64,000 nt of DNA from Scleroderma bovista (GCA_037178675.1 JAYMGJ010000139.1:62001-126000), one strand, 5' to 3'. Shown: positions 48,510 through 60,700, numbered from the stretch's first letter. A program made the numbers and translations. The notes: generated by a model not told the origin, from the letters alone.

Positions 48510-49074
48510 GTCGTTCCGAGTTTCCCTGTCCTTGAACGCCCCATTGATATCCATAGGGAATAACGGAGCGACTCAATCGGTGAATGGTCGCACACACCTG
48601 ATCCCCGCAATGACGACGACAATGACGACCATCATTCATCTATGATGCCACATGGGACGATTTGCTTCTTGGCCAGTTGGTTGAATATCACAACGGGATG
48701 ATTTACGCACCAGCCTCGGGTACTCTACACTCTTCATCTACCACATACCTCTGTGCCTTTCGCCCTCTACATTTCCTCCTCGCTATCCTAATGTTCATTC
48801 CCCCCATTCGCCGCCATTTTCCACAAATTCCCACCCTGCCTTCTATCTGTGGAATTGTCCTCTCTACCCATGCATTTACATTACAGTATAGCTTTTGCTT
48901 ATACCACTTCGCTTCTCGTTTCTAAATCCTTACTAGACTGGCGTAAAATAACTGAGCCATATGCATTATGCATTACTCTTGCAAGTACATCAGTACTATG
49001 TATGTGTAATATCGTAACCCTGAAAAATGGAACGTCGAAAGTCAATCAAAAGTCCCCATGGTATTCTCCCTCTT
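48510..49074. other. Convergent 3' region
   Basis: 565 bp between the stop codons of DGK1 and the leftward gene ending at 49075. Pyrimidine-rich, no gene seen. Confidence 0.4.
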
Positions 49075-50555
49075 CTACCCGCCTGCTTTTGCCACAGCGC
49101 CACCTACATATACCCCATCGGCCGTCATGACCGCGGCATGCCCGCCTGGCGTCAACATCGCGATATGCCCTGCGGGGGTGGCACTCGCAGAGAAGCCTGT
49201 ATGGGTCCTGTATAGTGCGCGAGTTGTACCTGCTGCGGAGATATGCGAAGACCAGAAGGAGTCGTACGTCAGACCGTGTGTGGATGTAGGAGCTGTTGTG
49301 GTCGACGACATTGACGATGGAGCTATTGCCGATGGCGGGTGAGTCGCAGGGACTATTGGAGGTGTTGGTGGGGGGACGAAGGTCGAACTTGTCGAAAACA
49401 GTGGGAGTGTGGTGGAAGGTGTCGGGAATTGTATCGAGGATGGCGGATGTGGTGATAGCGCACTCGAGGCTGGTGCAGGTAATGATGCTGCAGGCAACAT
49501 ATGTAGTTGTGGTGCCGTAGATGATGCCATGGCAAACTGTGATTGAAACGAAAACGCAGGATGTGATGTGAATGCGAACGGCTGCGAGGAGGGTATCGGG
49601 AACTGTGATACAGGTGTTTGGTCATTTGATCCAGGTTGGGTTGCGGTAGGTACAGTGGTGGTGGGAGTGGGCAGTTGATGAGAAACAGGGGATGATTGGC
49701 CCTGCATCTGTGGTTGTCCTTGCGAGAATCCTAGCGCCTGGACCTGTAGTTGGGCGAGCCGAGCCAGGATAGCGGGATCCGAGAGGTCGAGCGTAGACGA
49801 CGGAAGACTTGCCACGTTGGCCAGCGCTGACTGTACTGGCGGCATCTGCTTGCTCGCACTTGCATTCTGTGGCGTGCTTGCTGCGTCCGGCTGTGACTCT
49901 GATGATGGGTGTGCAATGGATGGCGGTGGTGTGGTATCCCCTGTTTGACTTTGCTCAGATGCAACGCCCGTTGTGGGTTGTGGTGCTGTGCTGGTGTTAT
50001 CTGCTGTGAGTGAACGTGGCATATGAGGTGAAGAACCAGACGTTCGATCTGGGACGCTAAGTGGGCTTGATTGGTGAGCGCCAGCGGGGTCACCCACGGC
50101 CATGGGAGTAGGTAAGGAATCCCCCCTGTCGGTAGAACTAGTGACATTCGCTATCTGTGCCTTGGTTGCGCCTCCCGCTGGTCGCAAGTTGCGTAGGTGT
50201 GAATTGTGGAAGTACAGGTTCTCCACCTCGTTCAGATTTTGTCGTTGCTAGAACATAGCAGAGAATCAGTAGGAAAACAAGAAACGCTGTGAGCACGACG
50301 CACCCAGCCATATTCGACCTTGAGTTTGGCATATTGCAGACGCATCTGGAGTTGCTTGGATAGCTGACAAGGCAAAGTTGAACATGTGGCTGAAATCAGG
50401 GTTCTGAGAGAACATACGTGATGCATTTTGGCTCTTTCTAGGGTCTGCCTCCTACGTTTCTGCTCCATCTCTGCTGGCTGGTGCGGTGGAAGAATGGTGA
50501 CCATCTCGATAGCAGGTGAACGAGTGAAAGGAACATCCGACTGGTTCATCCGCAT
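49075..50555 (-). CDS. Whi5/Nrm1-like candidate G1/S transcriptional repressor
   Basis: Exons 50418-50555, 50304-50363 and 49075-50247 close at 456 aa. Exons 1-2 carry the only ordered-looking part: KRRRQTLERAKMHH, then SKQLQMRLQYAKLKVEYGW and QRQNLNEVENLYFHNSH. The RLQxAxxKVxxG core resembles the GTB motif by which fungal Whi5 and Nrm1 bind SBF/MBF. The remaining 370 residues are Ser/Pro/Thr/Gln-rich and disordered, with many SP/TP sites suited to CDK phosphorylation, as in Whi5. The C terminus (TYDSFWSSH.., GHAAVMTADGVYVGG) looks conserved rather than random. Identification rests on one short motif, so it is tentative; the coding call itself is strong. Confidence 0.6.
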
Positions 50556-50962
50556 TTGGAAAGTCCCTATGTACTAAAGTCCCTGCGCATTTCTTGATTT
50601 CGACAATCTAAGCTTTGCAAGTCTCAGAAACCACTGGTCGATTTGTGAGGCATCTGTTTCGTCCATGTCTCTCTGGGATTATCTTCGGTTCAGGTTGCAA
50701 TATAGCTTACCCACTTTTTGAATCCGAATCTGAGATTGTCCTTTACATAGATGCACACGTAGTGGACGATTATTGGAACATGAATGAGTGACACGCACTT
50801 GAATATTCATGCATAGTAGTACAAGGCCTGGATAACATTGGTCTGGAATGTACAAGCGAAATCCAGAGGATGGAATACGTAGGTTACCATGATAGCAGGC
50901 GCCCTCAACTTGGCCACGGAGGCAAGTTGGTCCTCTCCGATCAACTCTTTACCTCTACTACA
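50556..50962. other. Divergent promoter region
   Basis: 407 bp between start codons of the Whi5-like gene (leftward) and the SUZ-domain gene (rightward). No TATA box or known element seen. Confidence 0.4.
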
Positions 50963-51797
50963 ATGGCGAACTCGACTTCGAATGCACACGCGCATGCCCT
51001 GCCAACCCGCAAGAGGACTGTGAAACCCTTGCCTCAGGCTGTCCCGGACGACTGGGACGCAGATGACAATGAGAGCGAAGATGATGAAGGAGCCGGGCGC
51101 GCTTGGACTGACACAGAACAGTCCTGTGCAAAGACGAGTGTGCTAGCAGACGAACAACGAGATAATGCCAGAGTATGGCAGGAAGCGTAAGTCCTTTCCT
51201 TCCACCTCACAGGGTAAGACAGATGGCGAATAATGGCACACACATGCACGTCGTACACACACACTGACATGTACGCTTCTTTCTTCCAGCAACGCCAAAG
51301 CACCCATGCCCGAACTCATCATTTCCCCCTCGAGCACCAGCCCAGGTGCATTCGCTCCTCCATCCGCCGCTTTCAAGCCCGCACTGCGCATCCTCAAACG
51401 ACCATCCCCTTCCTCGTCCCAGCCCCACTCACAGGCACGATCGCCACCTGGCTCGGGCACCGTTACGCCATCCGGGCCGCAGTCGAGAGGGACGCTCGCG
51501 GAACGCGAAGCCCAGTATCTGGAAGCTCGGAATCGGATATTTGGCCCATCTTCCCTGGTGGATCAGGCGGAAGTCGAATGGTCAAGTGGCCTAAATGCGA
51601 TAGGCGATGCCTTGGCTCAGTGTAATCTCTCGCGCGAGCCTAGCGTCACGGTCATCCGCGATTCACTGGGACCTCCCGCGGAGCCGAGTAATAATCAGAA
51701 GGCTCAGCCGAAGGGGGGCTTTTGTGAGAGGAGAGGGAGGAACACGGGACAGGGTGATGGAGTGTTGTCTTCTTCAGCAAGACCCTCGAGGCCTTGA
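50963..51797 (+). CDS. SUZ-domain protein
   Basis: Exons 50963-51186 and 51290-51797 close at 243 aa. The N-terminal third is basic then acidic (DDWDADDNESEDDEG). After a Pro/Ser-rich part comes LAEREAQYLEARNRIFG, the SUZ motif, a short RNA-binding or RNP-associated helix also found in SZRD1 and R3H-SUZ proteins. The C terminus is Arg/Gly-poor and disordered. No R3H domain precedes it. Role in mRNA binding is inferred from the motif only. Confidence 0.8.
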
Positions 51798-51957
51798 TAC
51801 TTGTAAGCTACTCTGGATCTGGCTGGTTACCTGGTCCCGAGGGAGTTGTAAGTGTTATAAGTATTCCTGTTTACCCGATGCATTCTGACAAGTGCTATAT
51901 TACACTGTGAATCTGCTTGTTCCTATGGTTAAACCCAAGGTATCTTCCTTTGTCATC

Positions 51958-53912
51958 TCATACAGCACCAGCCAGCTCATACAGATACGTTCCCAAGACC
52001 TTGGTCTATACAACCCCGCATCAATGCTCATGATAGCACAATTTGGATACAAGAAACACTTACTCCTTCAATGAAGTTGGACCGATCCAGTTTCTCGTTT
52101 GTCGAGCTGCAGTGCGTGATCAGCAAATCCAGCTGGATGGCCAACACAAGGCAAACGCACTGGGCACCATCATCCGCACGACCCATGGGCAACAATAGCA
52201 CGTTCACACCCAGCGCTTCTGCGAAGGTAAGCGTGACTGGGATCGACCCACCCTCACGCGTATAGTCGGGTGTCATCTTGTATATCGCCTGCCAGTGCAA
52301 GGCGATGATCATATGTGGAGCCTCATCTTAATTAAGAGGGAGTAACGTACCTCGACTGCCCGTCTTGCAGCTTCAAAGTTCCAATGCGTTGGATCTGCGA
52401 CCCAGGGTTTTCCTCCGTGAAGATAATCAACAGTCATCTTGTTCTTGCTGTTCAGTTTCGCAAATTCGGATTCGAGGTACGCCTTGACGAATGGGATGAC
52501 ATTGTCCGGGGTCTGTGGGGGGACGAGACTGGGTGACGGATGACTTAACAGGAGTGACGACGTTTGACAGGAGTGATGACGCACCGTATACTGAATTTAC
52601 CTCCGACCTTGGAGGGTATCACAGTCTTACAGCCCACATCGGAAAAAGCACCTTCAATTCCATGTAGTGAAAGGGAGGAATGACGCATGCGCCCCATTAG
52701 AACGGCCGCCTTATCCTCTGAAAGTGCGACCTATGTGTGCCTCAAGTATGGATCAAATCATTGATTTGAGTATACGAACTGGTCCACCAGCAGCCACCTC
52801 CACGTCGTCAGTTGTATAGTCCATCCTTTCGTAAAGTGCACTGGAGCGAGGTAAGAAGTCACTGGTGAAGAAAACGAGGACACGTACAGCTCCTCTGGTG
52901 TAGGTGGCGGCACCATCTCATCCACACCTGGGATGAGAATCGTTCCATCGTTATCTACAAGTCTTCCCATCAGCTTGACAAGATCCGTCATCGGCTCGTG
53001 CACCATCCCGCCAAAAAGGCCAGAGTGAAGGTCCTGGCCGGGACCAGTGATATTGATACTGAAATAGGCAATACCGCGTAGACCGTATGTCAGTGCGGGA
53101 GTGCGAGTGTTAAGCCAGTAATTATCAGACTAGGGAAAGGACTCAGTCCATGCGGGATGGTGTAAGCTTCACGACAAGGAACACTTACGATACAGACACA
53201 ATCCACGCCGTCAAAGAACCCATCCCATCCCTTCTTGACTTCGTCCACAATCATCTCATCGAGCCCCTCGCTGCCGTTCTCCTCCATACCCTCGAAGCAA
53301 AAGCGCACATTGACGGGAAGGTCAAGGCTGAGGCTCTGGTGCGCCTGAAGGACGTTGAGCCAGCCCATGATAGGGCCCTTGTCGTCCGTAGAACCCCGAC
53401 CGATGAGCCTTCCACGCTCCTTGTCTACGACGAGCTCGAAGGGATCGGTGTCCCATCCATCTGATTTGAGCGCCTAGTCGCAGTATGACACTATCATCAG
53501 CGAGGCCTCGCCACAACTAAGGAACGACGAAAGACTTACAGGTTGCACATCATAGTGACCGTATATAAGCACAGTCCTCTTGTTCTTGTCTTCGCCCAGC
53601 CTGCCCAAGATGGCGGGTGGAAGGGGCAGTATCTGGCCCTGCATCTCGTGCGTCCCGAGGTCGATGAGTTTCGTCGTCACATCGAGGGATACGAGCTGGT
53701 CATTGAGATAGTTTCCCATTTCAATGACATCCTGACGACGGCGCGCATCGCTGCTGATGCTGGGGAGAGCGATGAGCTTGTCAAGTCGACGTACGTACTA
53801 ATCAAGTGCACAGTGATGCGCACCTTTTGATCCTGACGGCCTGTCGCAAACGCTCAATGAAGCTGTCTGCATTCTGGTCGATGTAGTCGATGACCTTTAC
53901 TGGGGCAGGCAT
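51958..53912 (-). CDS. DUG1: Cys-Gly metallodipeptidase (M20 family, Dug1/CNDP type)
   Basis: Ten exons (53824-53912, 53540-53759, 53189-53473, 52888-53129, 52780-52840, 52585-52730, 52351-52528, 52161-52288, 52064-52106, 51958-52005) close at 479 aa, the normal length. Metal and catalytic segments are [11 protein letters not shown] (His, Asp), GSTDDKGP (bridging Asp), [13 protein letters not shown] (Glu pair), [13 protein letters not shown] in the dimerisation domain, and [18 protein letters not shown] (last metal His). The cytosolic enzyme cleaves Cys-Gly and other dipeptides, including the glutathione breakdown product. Intron 6 ends at CCCAG before TCTCGTCC, which restores [14 protein letters not shown] decayed copy of exons 1-2 lies 2.7 kb away. 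Confidence 0.93.
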
Positions 53913-54739
53913 GATCAATAAGTGGCAGAGGGAAGTTGTTGGTAAAGAGCGCCTCAGTATGTTGCGTTCGTTCTACTCTCCTCGATCACTACTGCATACG
54001 ACGCTTCCAACACTTGAAATTTCGAAAGGTCACTCATAGACCTTCAAGATTACAATGTACGCTAATTCGCTGATAGACCGCGTATGACAAGGAAGTAAAA
54101 CTATGCACGGAAGGCAGTGGGCTGTTCTGCCCGGCTCTGTTCCGTGATGAAAAATCAGGATCAGAGCGATGGCCAAAGTCTGTACAGTGTAGCAAGCGGG
54201 CTCTATGCGGAACACATGGATCAAGTGGCATTGTTCCCTCACTACTTGGGAGAGAGATTATCTTTTTGGTGTACACAGGTAAGCCATCACGTTCTAACAA
54301 CCCCTGCTACTGTGTCATTGTCACCCCGATGTTGAACCGATCAGACCAGTAAGAGGCGTTCCAGGCAATCATTTTCATAGATATCAGCTCTGTCTGTCCC
54401 GTCGACGCGGGATACTCGTGCCACGAGCTCAGTGACATATACCTGTACGAGGGAATGTCTCGTCGATGATGGGGATACCTGTGCAAAAGGTCCCATTCGA
54501 TTCCCGTTTCACCGGCGCAGCAAACCTTCCATGATCGTTATATGCACGCAACGGCAATCCGCCTTGCAGTGCTTCTTTACATAACAATGTATAACACACG
54601 GGCGTCCACGAATATCCACCGGTTCTCTTACTATTCTCCGACTTCGTGATCGCAGATTAGTACGGCAGCAATGGCCCATCCATTTGCAAATATAACGAAT
54701 AGATTCCGCTGCTCCGATCCCCTCGTCTTCAGCAAACCA
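53913..54739. other. Divergent promoter region, no gene seen
   Basis: 827 bp between the ATG of DUG1 (leftward) and the membrane-protein gene (rightward). Short frames only. Confidence 0.4.
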
Positions 54740-56478
54740 ATGAGTGCCCTGCCACAGTCCCTGCAGTCTTATGCTCTTGTCCTACGAGATCCCTTAATTG
54801 GGTCCTTCTTCAGCATGCTGTGAGTCCCGCACATCAGTTCAACTATTACTAGGCTGAGACGAATCAGATTTTATGGGGTCCTCTGTGTGCAGGTTTTTAT
54901 CTACTTTCAGACCTACCCAGACGACCACGTACTGTTGAAATATTTGGTATGCCTTTTACAACAACTTGAATGCCTGTAGCTGAGTGTCCTGTGTTAGGTG
55001 GCGATTATTTGGTACCAGTGACTTTCTGCACCTTGATCCACTGATCTCTCACATGCCGTTTTCCAGGATTATCGAGTCTATTCACAGCGGATTCCTGATA
55101 TCAGCCAATAATAGTTATCTTATAAATGGATTTGGCAACCTTGTCTTGCTCACTCAGATCAGTTGGTGTGTGTATTTAACCTTGCTTGTCCACCAATGCT
55201 CAGTTCAACAATCAGGGATCTTCTGGTGTGTACCGTCACATCTGTTTTCTCATCACAAGAGTGTCTGAAAACCTTGCAGGTTTCTTTTGAAATAAGTGTG
55301 AGTCTGACTAGCCCTGATCTTACTCAATATCCAACATCCTTTGTAGTTCATTGTCATATTCATTGTGAACTTGTAGGCCCACTTTCATTCATCCATTGCA
55401 TAGACTTCCTGACAGCTTGCTCTTCGTTTCAGGTTTTTCACTTGGCGAGTATGGATGTGTAAGTGGTCAGAATGTTCCCTCGTTTGCGAAAATCTCAACC
55501 CCTGCTCCAGTTTGTAAAAAGGTTTGGGCTGTTTGCCTGCTAGTGAGCTCTCCTACTTGTTCTCGAGGTATAGTTGTACTGGACAAATCACAGCTATTTC
55601 TATCGATTGCTCGCTATGGTATGCACCATTGTCCACCCCTTTTTATTTAGGACTCAACACCTATGGCTACAGTGATATCTACAGTTTCAATAGCGTTGGG
55701 GTGGGTGACACTCCGAGGTCCTCGACGTGGCCTGCTATCCTGATACTGTCGCCCAGCTTTTATTACTCCACCTGGTCATCATTCCAGGATCATGCATATG
55801 TACATCATTTTTAATGCATTCTGATTCTAACATGCTTACGAAACTTTCTTCAGCTACCCCTGACTATCACGCTGGCTATTACCGTTCTTGAAGACGCATC
55901 AATGGCGCTGATTCTCGCGTACTATTTACATGAAAAACGGACACAAAGGTGATAATCTCGAGGTCTGAAGGGCGTGGACTTCTCATGACCGTGTGGCAGG
56001 TCTACCCAATTGATTACTCGATTACTGACATACATTGTTGGGACTGGCGCGCTCACAAGGTTTTTACAACCCTTCCTGACGTTTGCCATCGATCTAAAAT
56101 TCGGAACCCAGCATAATTGCAATAATGGAGCTCATTTCTGTAAGTTTGAATGTTGCTAGTGACTGACAGGCTGAATTGGGACATCTGGCGTAGATCTTGG
56201 CCTCCCCAAACACTCTGCTATTCATTCCATTCGCATTGGTGCTAGTGAGACGTAAGTTTGAAACGTGCTTTGACTCATGCTGCAAGTTCACCAACGATAC
56301 TGTAGTATACGCGAACTCGGCATTGCTGTCGTAAGCCTACTACCTCAAATTTTCTGAAAATGCTGTTATTGACATGTGTTTGTACAGCCTCAATCTGCGA
56401 CAGTATCAGAGGAAACCTCGTCAGGACGATTCACTCCCACTTAGCAATAGCAAAACTTCGTCCACATCATATTGTTGA
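54740..56478 (+). CDS. DUF6534-type seven-helix membrane protein
   Basis: First exons are clear: 54740-54819, 54868-54946, 54998-55011 (14 bp) and 55067-55165, giving LVLRDPLIGSFFSMLLFYGV, CVQVFIYFQTYPDDHVLLKYL and VAIIWIIESIHSGFLI. The later part is also typical: TITLAITVLEDASMALILAY, ITRLLTYIVGTGALTR, LASPNTLLFIPFALVLVRLY and a polar tail ending at TGA 56478. Between 55200 and 55800 the exon borders are uncertain; several small exons (..VFHLASMDV..) are likely, and I cannot exclude a break. The family is expanded in mushrooms; function unknown, receptor-like topology. Confidence 0.62.
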
Positions 56479-56584
56479 GTACTTTGTATGACCCTAAGAC
56501 ATCTTGTTTCATAAGTAGTGTTGCGTTCACAATGTATCCAGAACACGTCCGAGCTGCGCTGGCATTCATCTTGTTTAGCGAGAG

Positions 56585-56921
56585 GTCACAGGTTGCACGT
56601 CACAGTCCTCGTCTTTACCCAGGCTGCTCAATATTCAAGGTGGAAGGAGCCGTGTCCAGCCGTGCATCTCGTGTGTCCCGAGGTCGACAAGCCTCGTTAC
56701 ACTGAGGTTTACGAGTTAGACATTTGGATCATTTTAATGATATCTCCACTCCGGCGCATCGCTGCTTATACTAGGGAGGGTGATGATGGGTGCGACTCAA
56801 GTCGATCTAATCAAATAGACAGCGATACGTGCCTGTTTATCCTGACGGTGGATGCAAACTCTCTCCGCATTCTGGCCGATGTAGTCGATGAACTTTGCAG
56901 AGGCGGGCATGATCCCAACGC
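56585..56921 (-). pseudogene. Decayed copy of DUG1 exons 1-2
   Basis: The sequence aligns with 53537-53915 in the same orientation. Matching landmarks are the caggttgcac start (exon 2 end), gcatctcgtg.gtcccgaggtcga, cggcgcatcgctgct, a remnant of intron 1 (gactcaagtcg), and gatgtagtcgatgaactttgcagaggcgggcatgatc-like sequence at the start codon end, with its many point changes and indels. The start codon side and the intron-2 donor side coincide with the copy borders. It retains intron 1, so it arose from DNA, not from mRNA. Confidence 0.85.
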
Positions 56922-57099
56922 TCTGGAGAGACGATTCCCTCGGTGAAAGGTGTCTCATTATCAAGGGTGTTGATCATAAGGAGCGTCTTTGTCGCGTTTG
57001 GTCCACGAGAGTTCATTTCAACGTTTACTGCCACTAGAAAGTCACCATCAAACCGTCAGCTCCATGGACTTCTATTATCACCTTGTGTATACAAGGTCA

Positions 57100-58892
57100 C
57101 TATAGCCCTAAAAGCGAGGCTTTTTTTGTAATCCTGCGAATATGTCTTTTTTTCGTTCGCCGTTCGTACTTAGATCTCCATCGTTCTCTTATCACAAGGG
57201 TTGTATTCAAAGGGGATAGGTAATGTGAAATGTATTCATAATGGAGCTCCATTTCATCCATAATTTGGTCTATCTTGCCCTGCCAATTTGCCTTCTTCTT
57301 CGTGTCTAGTGTCACCAATTGTTGGTCTTCCTGTCGAAGCAATTTGATTGGGTACAGCTGTGTAAATAATTGGTGATCCTCAAAATCTTGTAGCAATCAT
57401 ATGTTGTCCCTTCCACAGCTCCTTGACAATGCGATGTAAACACTGTTTGAATGGTATTAGTTCACCTGTCGGAGGCTTCCTAATGTCAGTGATGCAGCAT
57501 CGCTCTAATGTTTGCCATTGAGATTAGTACTCAGTGTGAACTAGTGTAATAGGTAAATTACTGAGTCCTCGATATTGTCTTGTGTTGTGAATGAGTGATG
57601 CGAGAAATACGTCAGAGAGACGGAAGCAGAAGCTTGGCTAGATTCAGAACAGATAAGGTGGGGGGCAAGCAGATTCTTATTAACCCCCTTTATTCTACTT
57701 GAGATATATACTATATAATAATTGAAGGGGTTAGGAGGGTATACTGTGGCTGCCAGCTTGTGGCTATGCCAGCCTCAACATCTTGGTCTTGCCATCCAAC
57801 ATTCTAATAGTGAACAGCTTATTGGTGCCAATGGAATCACTCCATCGTCAAGAGCTTCGAGTGTTTACTAGTTTGATACAAACACACCAGAACATAAGCT
57901 GGTGGGTACCCCAATTTGATGTGGTTTGGTCTGCCACTACAGTATGCCTCTTCCTTTGGATCTAGTACTTCTCCACTAAATAAAACTCTCAAGTGTCTTT
58001 GGAAACAAGGTAGCTGCCGGCGAAGCATGGCCTTTGTCTGGTGTAATGTCACTTGGTTTAAAGCTACTCACCAACTCGCTCTTGCACAGACCAAGGACAA
58101 CTTAACACTGTTAGCATTCGTGTGCTGGGATGATTGGGGTAACCATGATGGGTGGATGGGTGCGAACCAGGTCCAAACACGATGGGTATATAGGGTACAA
58201 CTACGAACTATTTATCTTGTAGGTAGAACAGCTAATATATCAAAACTAATAACTGTAACGAGTCTTGTAAGTTTGCCACATAGTGGCCATATATTCTGAC
58301 AAACACACCATAATCAAAATACCCAAAATTGTGATGGGTCACCTTGTTTAACAAGGTCACTGCAACTGGAAATCTGTCGAGTTTTTTTGAATCTCCGCAG
58401 TGGCTCACTTTCAAAGCTCCGTCTGAAAGACTTTGTATACCACACATGTGCTTTCATAGACAATAATCATACCTCTTTTGTTCTATGATTGAGTATGCCC
58501 AGTCATTCATCTTCTAACCATAGGTATTCGCTAGGATGGTGGTTGAACAAACGCTCATCAAAATCACACAAAAGGCAATTGCTGTTTCTCCCGCGACTTC
58601 ACGATAAGGCTATGTATGCGTTGAACGGAGTCAATTTTCCAGTTGGAGGTGTGCTGAGATCGACTATGCAGTGTTCAATCGCTTGTGCTTGGGAATGATA
58701 GTCAGTGAAGGTGTATGCGGGTGTCACGGGAAGCTGTTCTCTAGTAGCTGTGATTTTATTGCCGCTCGCAGTAACCACACTGAAGATCTTGGTCAGAGCT
58801 GTGACTGGTAGCAGGTGACCAGTGGCCAGACTTTGCAGCGCTATGGCTTTTGTGCATATTTCCATGAGAACATAGATGGGTGTGTATTGCAA
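57100..58892 (-). mobile_element. Remnant of a Helitron/Pif1-type helicase
   Basis: Two coding-like blocks survive on the minus strand. At 58599-58892: TPIYVLMEICTKAI.., GHLLPVTA, then PAYTFTDYHSQAQAIEHC and DLSTPPTGKLTPFNAYIALS, matching the C-terminal helicase motifs (AYaFTDYrSQgQTi.. ..PPsGgLs.FNlYVALSRS) of the PIF1-like helicases carried by basidiomycete Helitrons. At 57100-57396: LQDFEDHQLF, LLRQEDQQLVTLDTKKKANW, matching the sequence that follows in those proteins. About 1.2 kb of non-matching sequence splits them, and both carry breaks. No intact ends (TC/CTRR hairpin) were identified. Confidence 0.7.
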
Positions 58893-59439
58893 TTTGATGG
58901 TGTTCGAGGGGTTATCCTCTTGAGCATCAGGAAAAACATTTTGCTACATAGCATAGCCACTGAGGTACCGTGTCACTTAGAGACGCCAGCGTCATATGTC
59001 GCATCCGGCAGGTGATTTGTAGTGCTGTCAAGCTGTCACCACATGACATGTAGCACACAGTCACCGATATTGCTGATAGTGCTGTCCCAACAGTTCGTAT
59101 AGTCATTGTAGCTGTCATTCACACTATGTGTTCAACATAGCCTGTGTTGTCATCATTACATTGCTCCCTCAATGAGATTAAGGTCCTTGTTATCCACATA
59201 ATGCACCTGCATTGTCCCATACAACACGGACAGACGAAGCTGACAATTGGCCGTTCTACATGGCCAGCTGGGATAGGGCCCAGCTATGGCGCATCCCCAT
59301 GCCATACGAGTGGGCTAATGTAAGCAGTTTCACCATGCAATATTGGTGGCTCATGGAGAGGTTGTCACCAAGCAATATCAGTGGGCTGACACACTGGTAC
59401 ACTAGATCAGAATGGACTGCGGCAAAAGGGCCTTATGCA
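58893..59439. other. No recognised feature
   Basis: 550 bp between the helicase remnant and the first tandem array. Short frames only; probably part of the decayed element. Confidence 0.35.
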
Positions 59440-59800
59440 GCCGGCATTGAGGCTGAATGATTGCAGCAGGGCAGCCGCCATAGCAATGCGGCCAGAGGTG
59501 AATGCCACAGGGTTGCCGCGGCATTGAGGCCGAATGATTGCAGCAGGGCAGCCGCCAGCCAGAAGTAAATGCCACAGGGTTGCCATGGCATTGAGGCCGA
59601 ATGATTGCAGCAGGGCGCTGCCGTAGCAATGCAGCCAGAGGTGAATGCCACAGGGTTGCTGCAACATTGAGGCTGAATGATTGCAGCAGGGCACTGCCAT
59701 AGCAATGTGGCCAGAGGTGAATGCCACAGGGTTGCCACGGCATTGAGGCTGAATGATTGCAGCAGGGCAGCCGCCATGGCATTGTGGCAAAGGACTAGGG
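59440..59800. repeat. 76-bp tandem array, about five copies
   Basis: The marker gattgcagcagggc recurs at 59459, 59536, 59603, 59679 and 59755: spacings 77, 67, 76 and 76 bp. Each unit also has gaggtgaatgccacagggttg and ggcattgaggc. Since 76 is not divisible by three, the long frames over this array on the minus strand (several overlapping, 126-141 codons) are artefacts. Confidence 0.92.
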
Positions 59801-59829
59801 TAGTAGTTGCAGCAATGTGGCCAAAGAAC

Positions 59830-60700
59830 CATACACTAAATTGGTGTCTCACAATGTGTCAAGCCCACTATGATGGTGTCCCATTATTACATGACAGCCC
59901 CAGGAACATGATCATCTATAGGATCAGGGGGCCCTGGAGATGGTGTACTCTATTCTACTATGGAGCCCTAGCCATGCAAATGAATAGAAGGGCTGCAGTG
60001 CCAGTGTTGCATACTTTGCATCAAGCTGTGGAATTGGTGTCCTGTTTCTGTTGGTGGGCTGATAGAATGGTGTGTCCCATATGTTTTATTGGGCTGTAGG
60101 GTTGTTGCCCTGGCCTTGGTGTAAAGCCGCATATATAGTGTCCCTTGCTTCCCAATGGGCTGCATATAGGGTGTACCCTTCAGAGTAGCAAGCCATGGGG
60201 GTGGTGTCCCATGACTATGAGCAGGCCCTGGAGTCAGTGTCATTTATATAGTCAGGGTGGCCAGCATATGGGTATGATGTCCCATAGCATTAGATGGGCC
60301 CTAGTAAAGGTGTTATATAGCTATGTGGGGAAACCTTGCAAGTATATTTCAAAGTCACAGGTTATGAATGTGGTATCCCAGAGAATGAAGCAAGCCCTCA
60401 ATGTGGTGACAACTATGTAGTCGGGCAGGCCTGTATGTTGGCTTCCCCTTCGGTATGATGGGCCATGAGGTTGGCATTCCAGTATACCCAACAGGCCCTA
60501 GATACCATGTTCATTGTCTAAATGTAGTGCCGCATATATGCAGCTCTCATAGTACCATTAAGCCAGGATGCGGCAGTACATACATGTGGCACTACACTTT
60601 CAGCACAAGCCTGGATGCGGCACAACATGGCACAGCAGAACAGCAGCACAACATACTATCGGCACTACAGGATCAGCACAATATACATATCATTGGTGTA
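59830..60700. repeat. Degenerate repeat zone with GGTGTCCCAT-like motif
   Basis: Phrases such as ggtgtcccat, gtgtcccat, gggccct.. and ..agcaagcc recur roughly every 50-65 bp (e.g. near 59875, 60067, 60145, 60203, 60268). Copies are strongly diverged. It looks like an old minisatellite; unit length is uncertain. Confidence 0.5.

Noticed and set aside
59402..59852. Three overlapping minus-strand frames of 126-141 codons
   Set aside because: Artefacts of the 76-bp array, open in all three frames.
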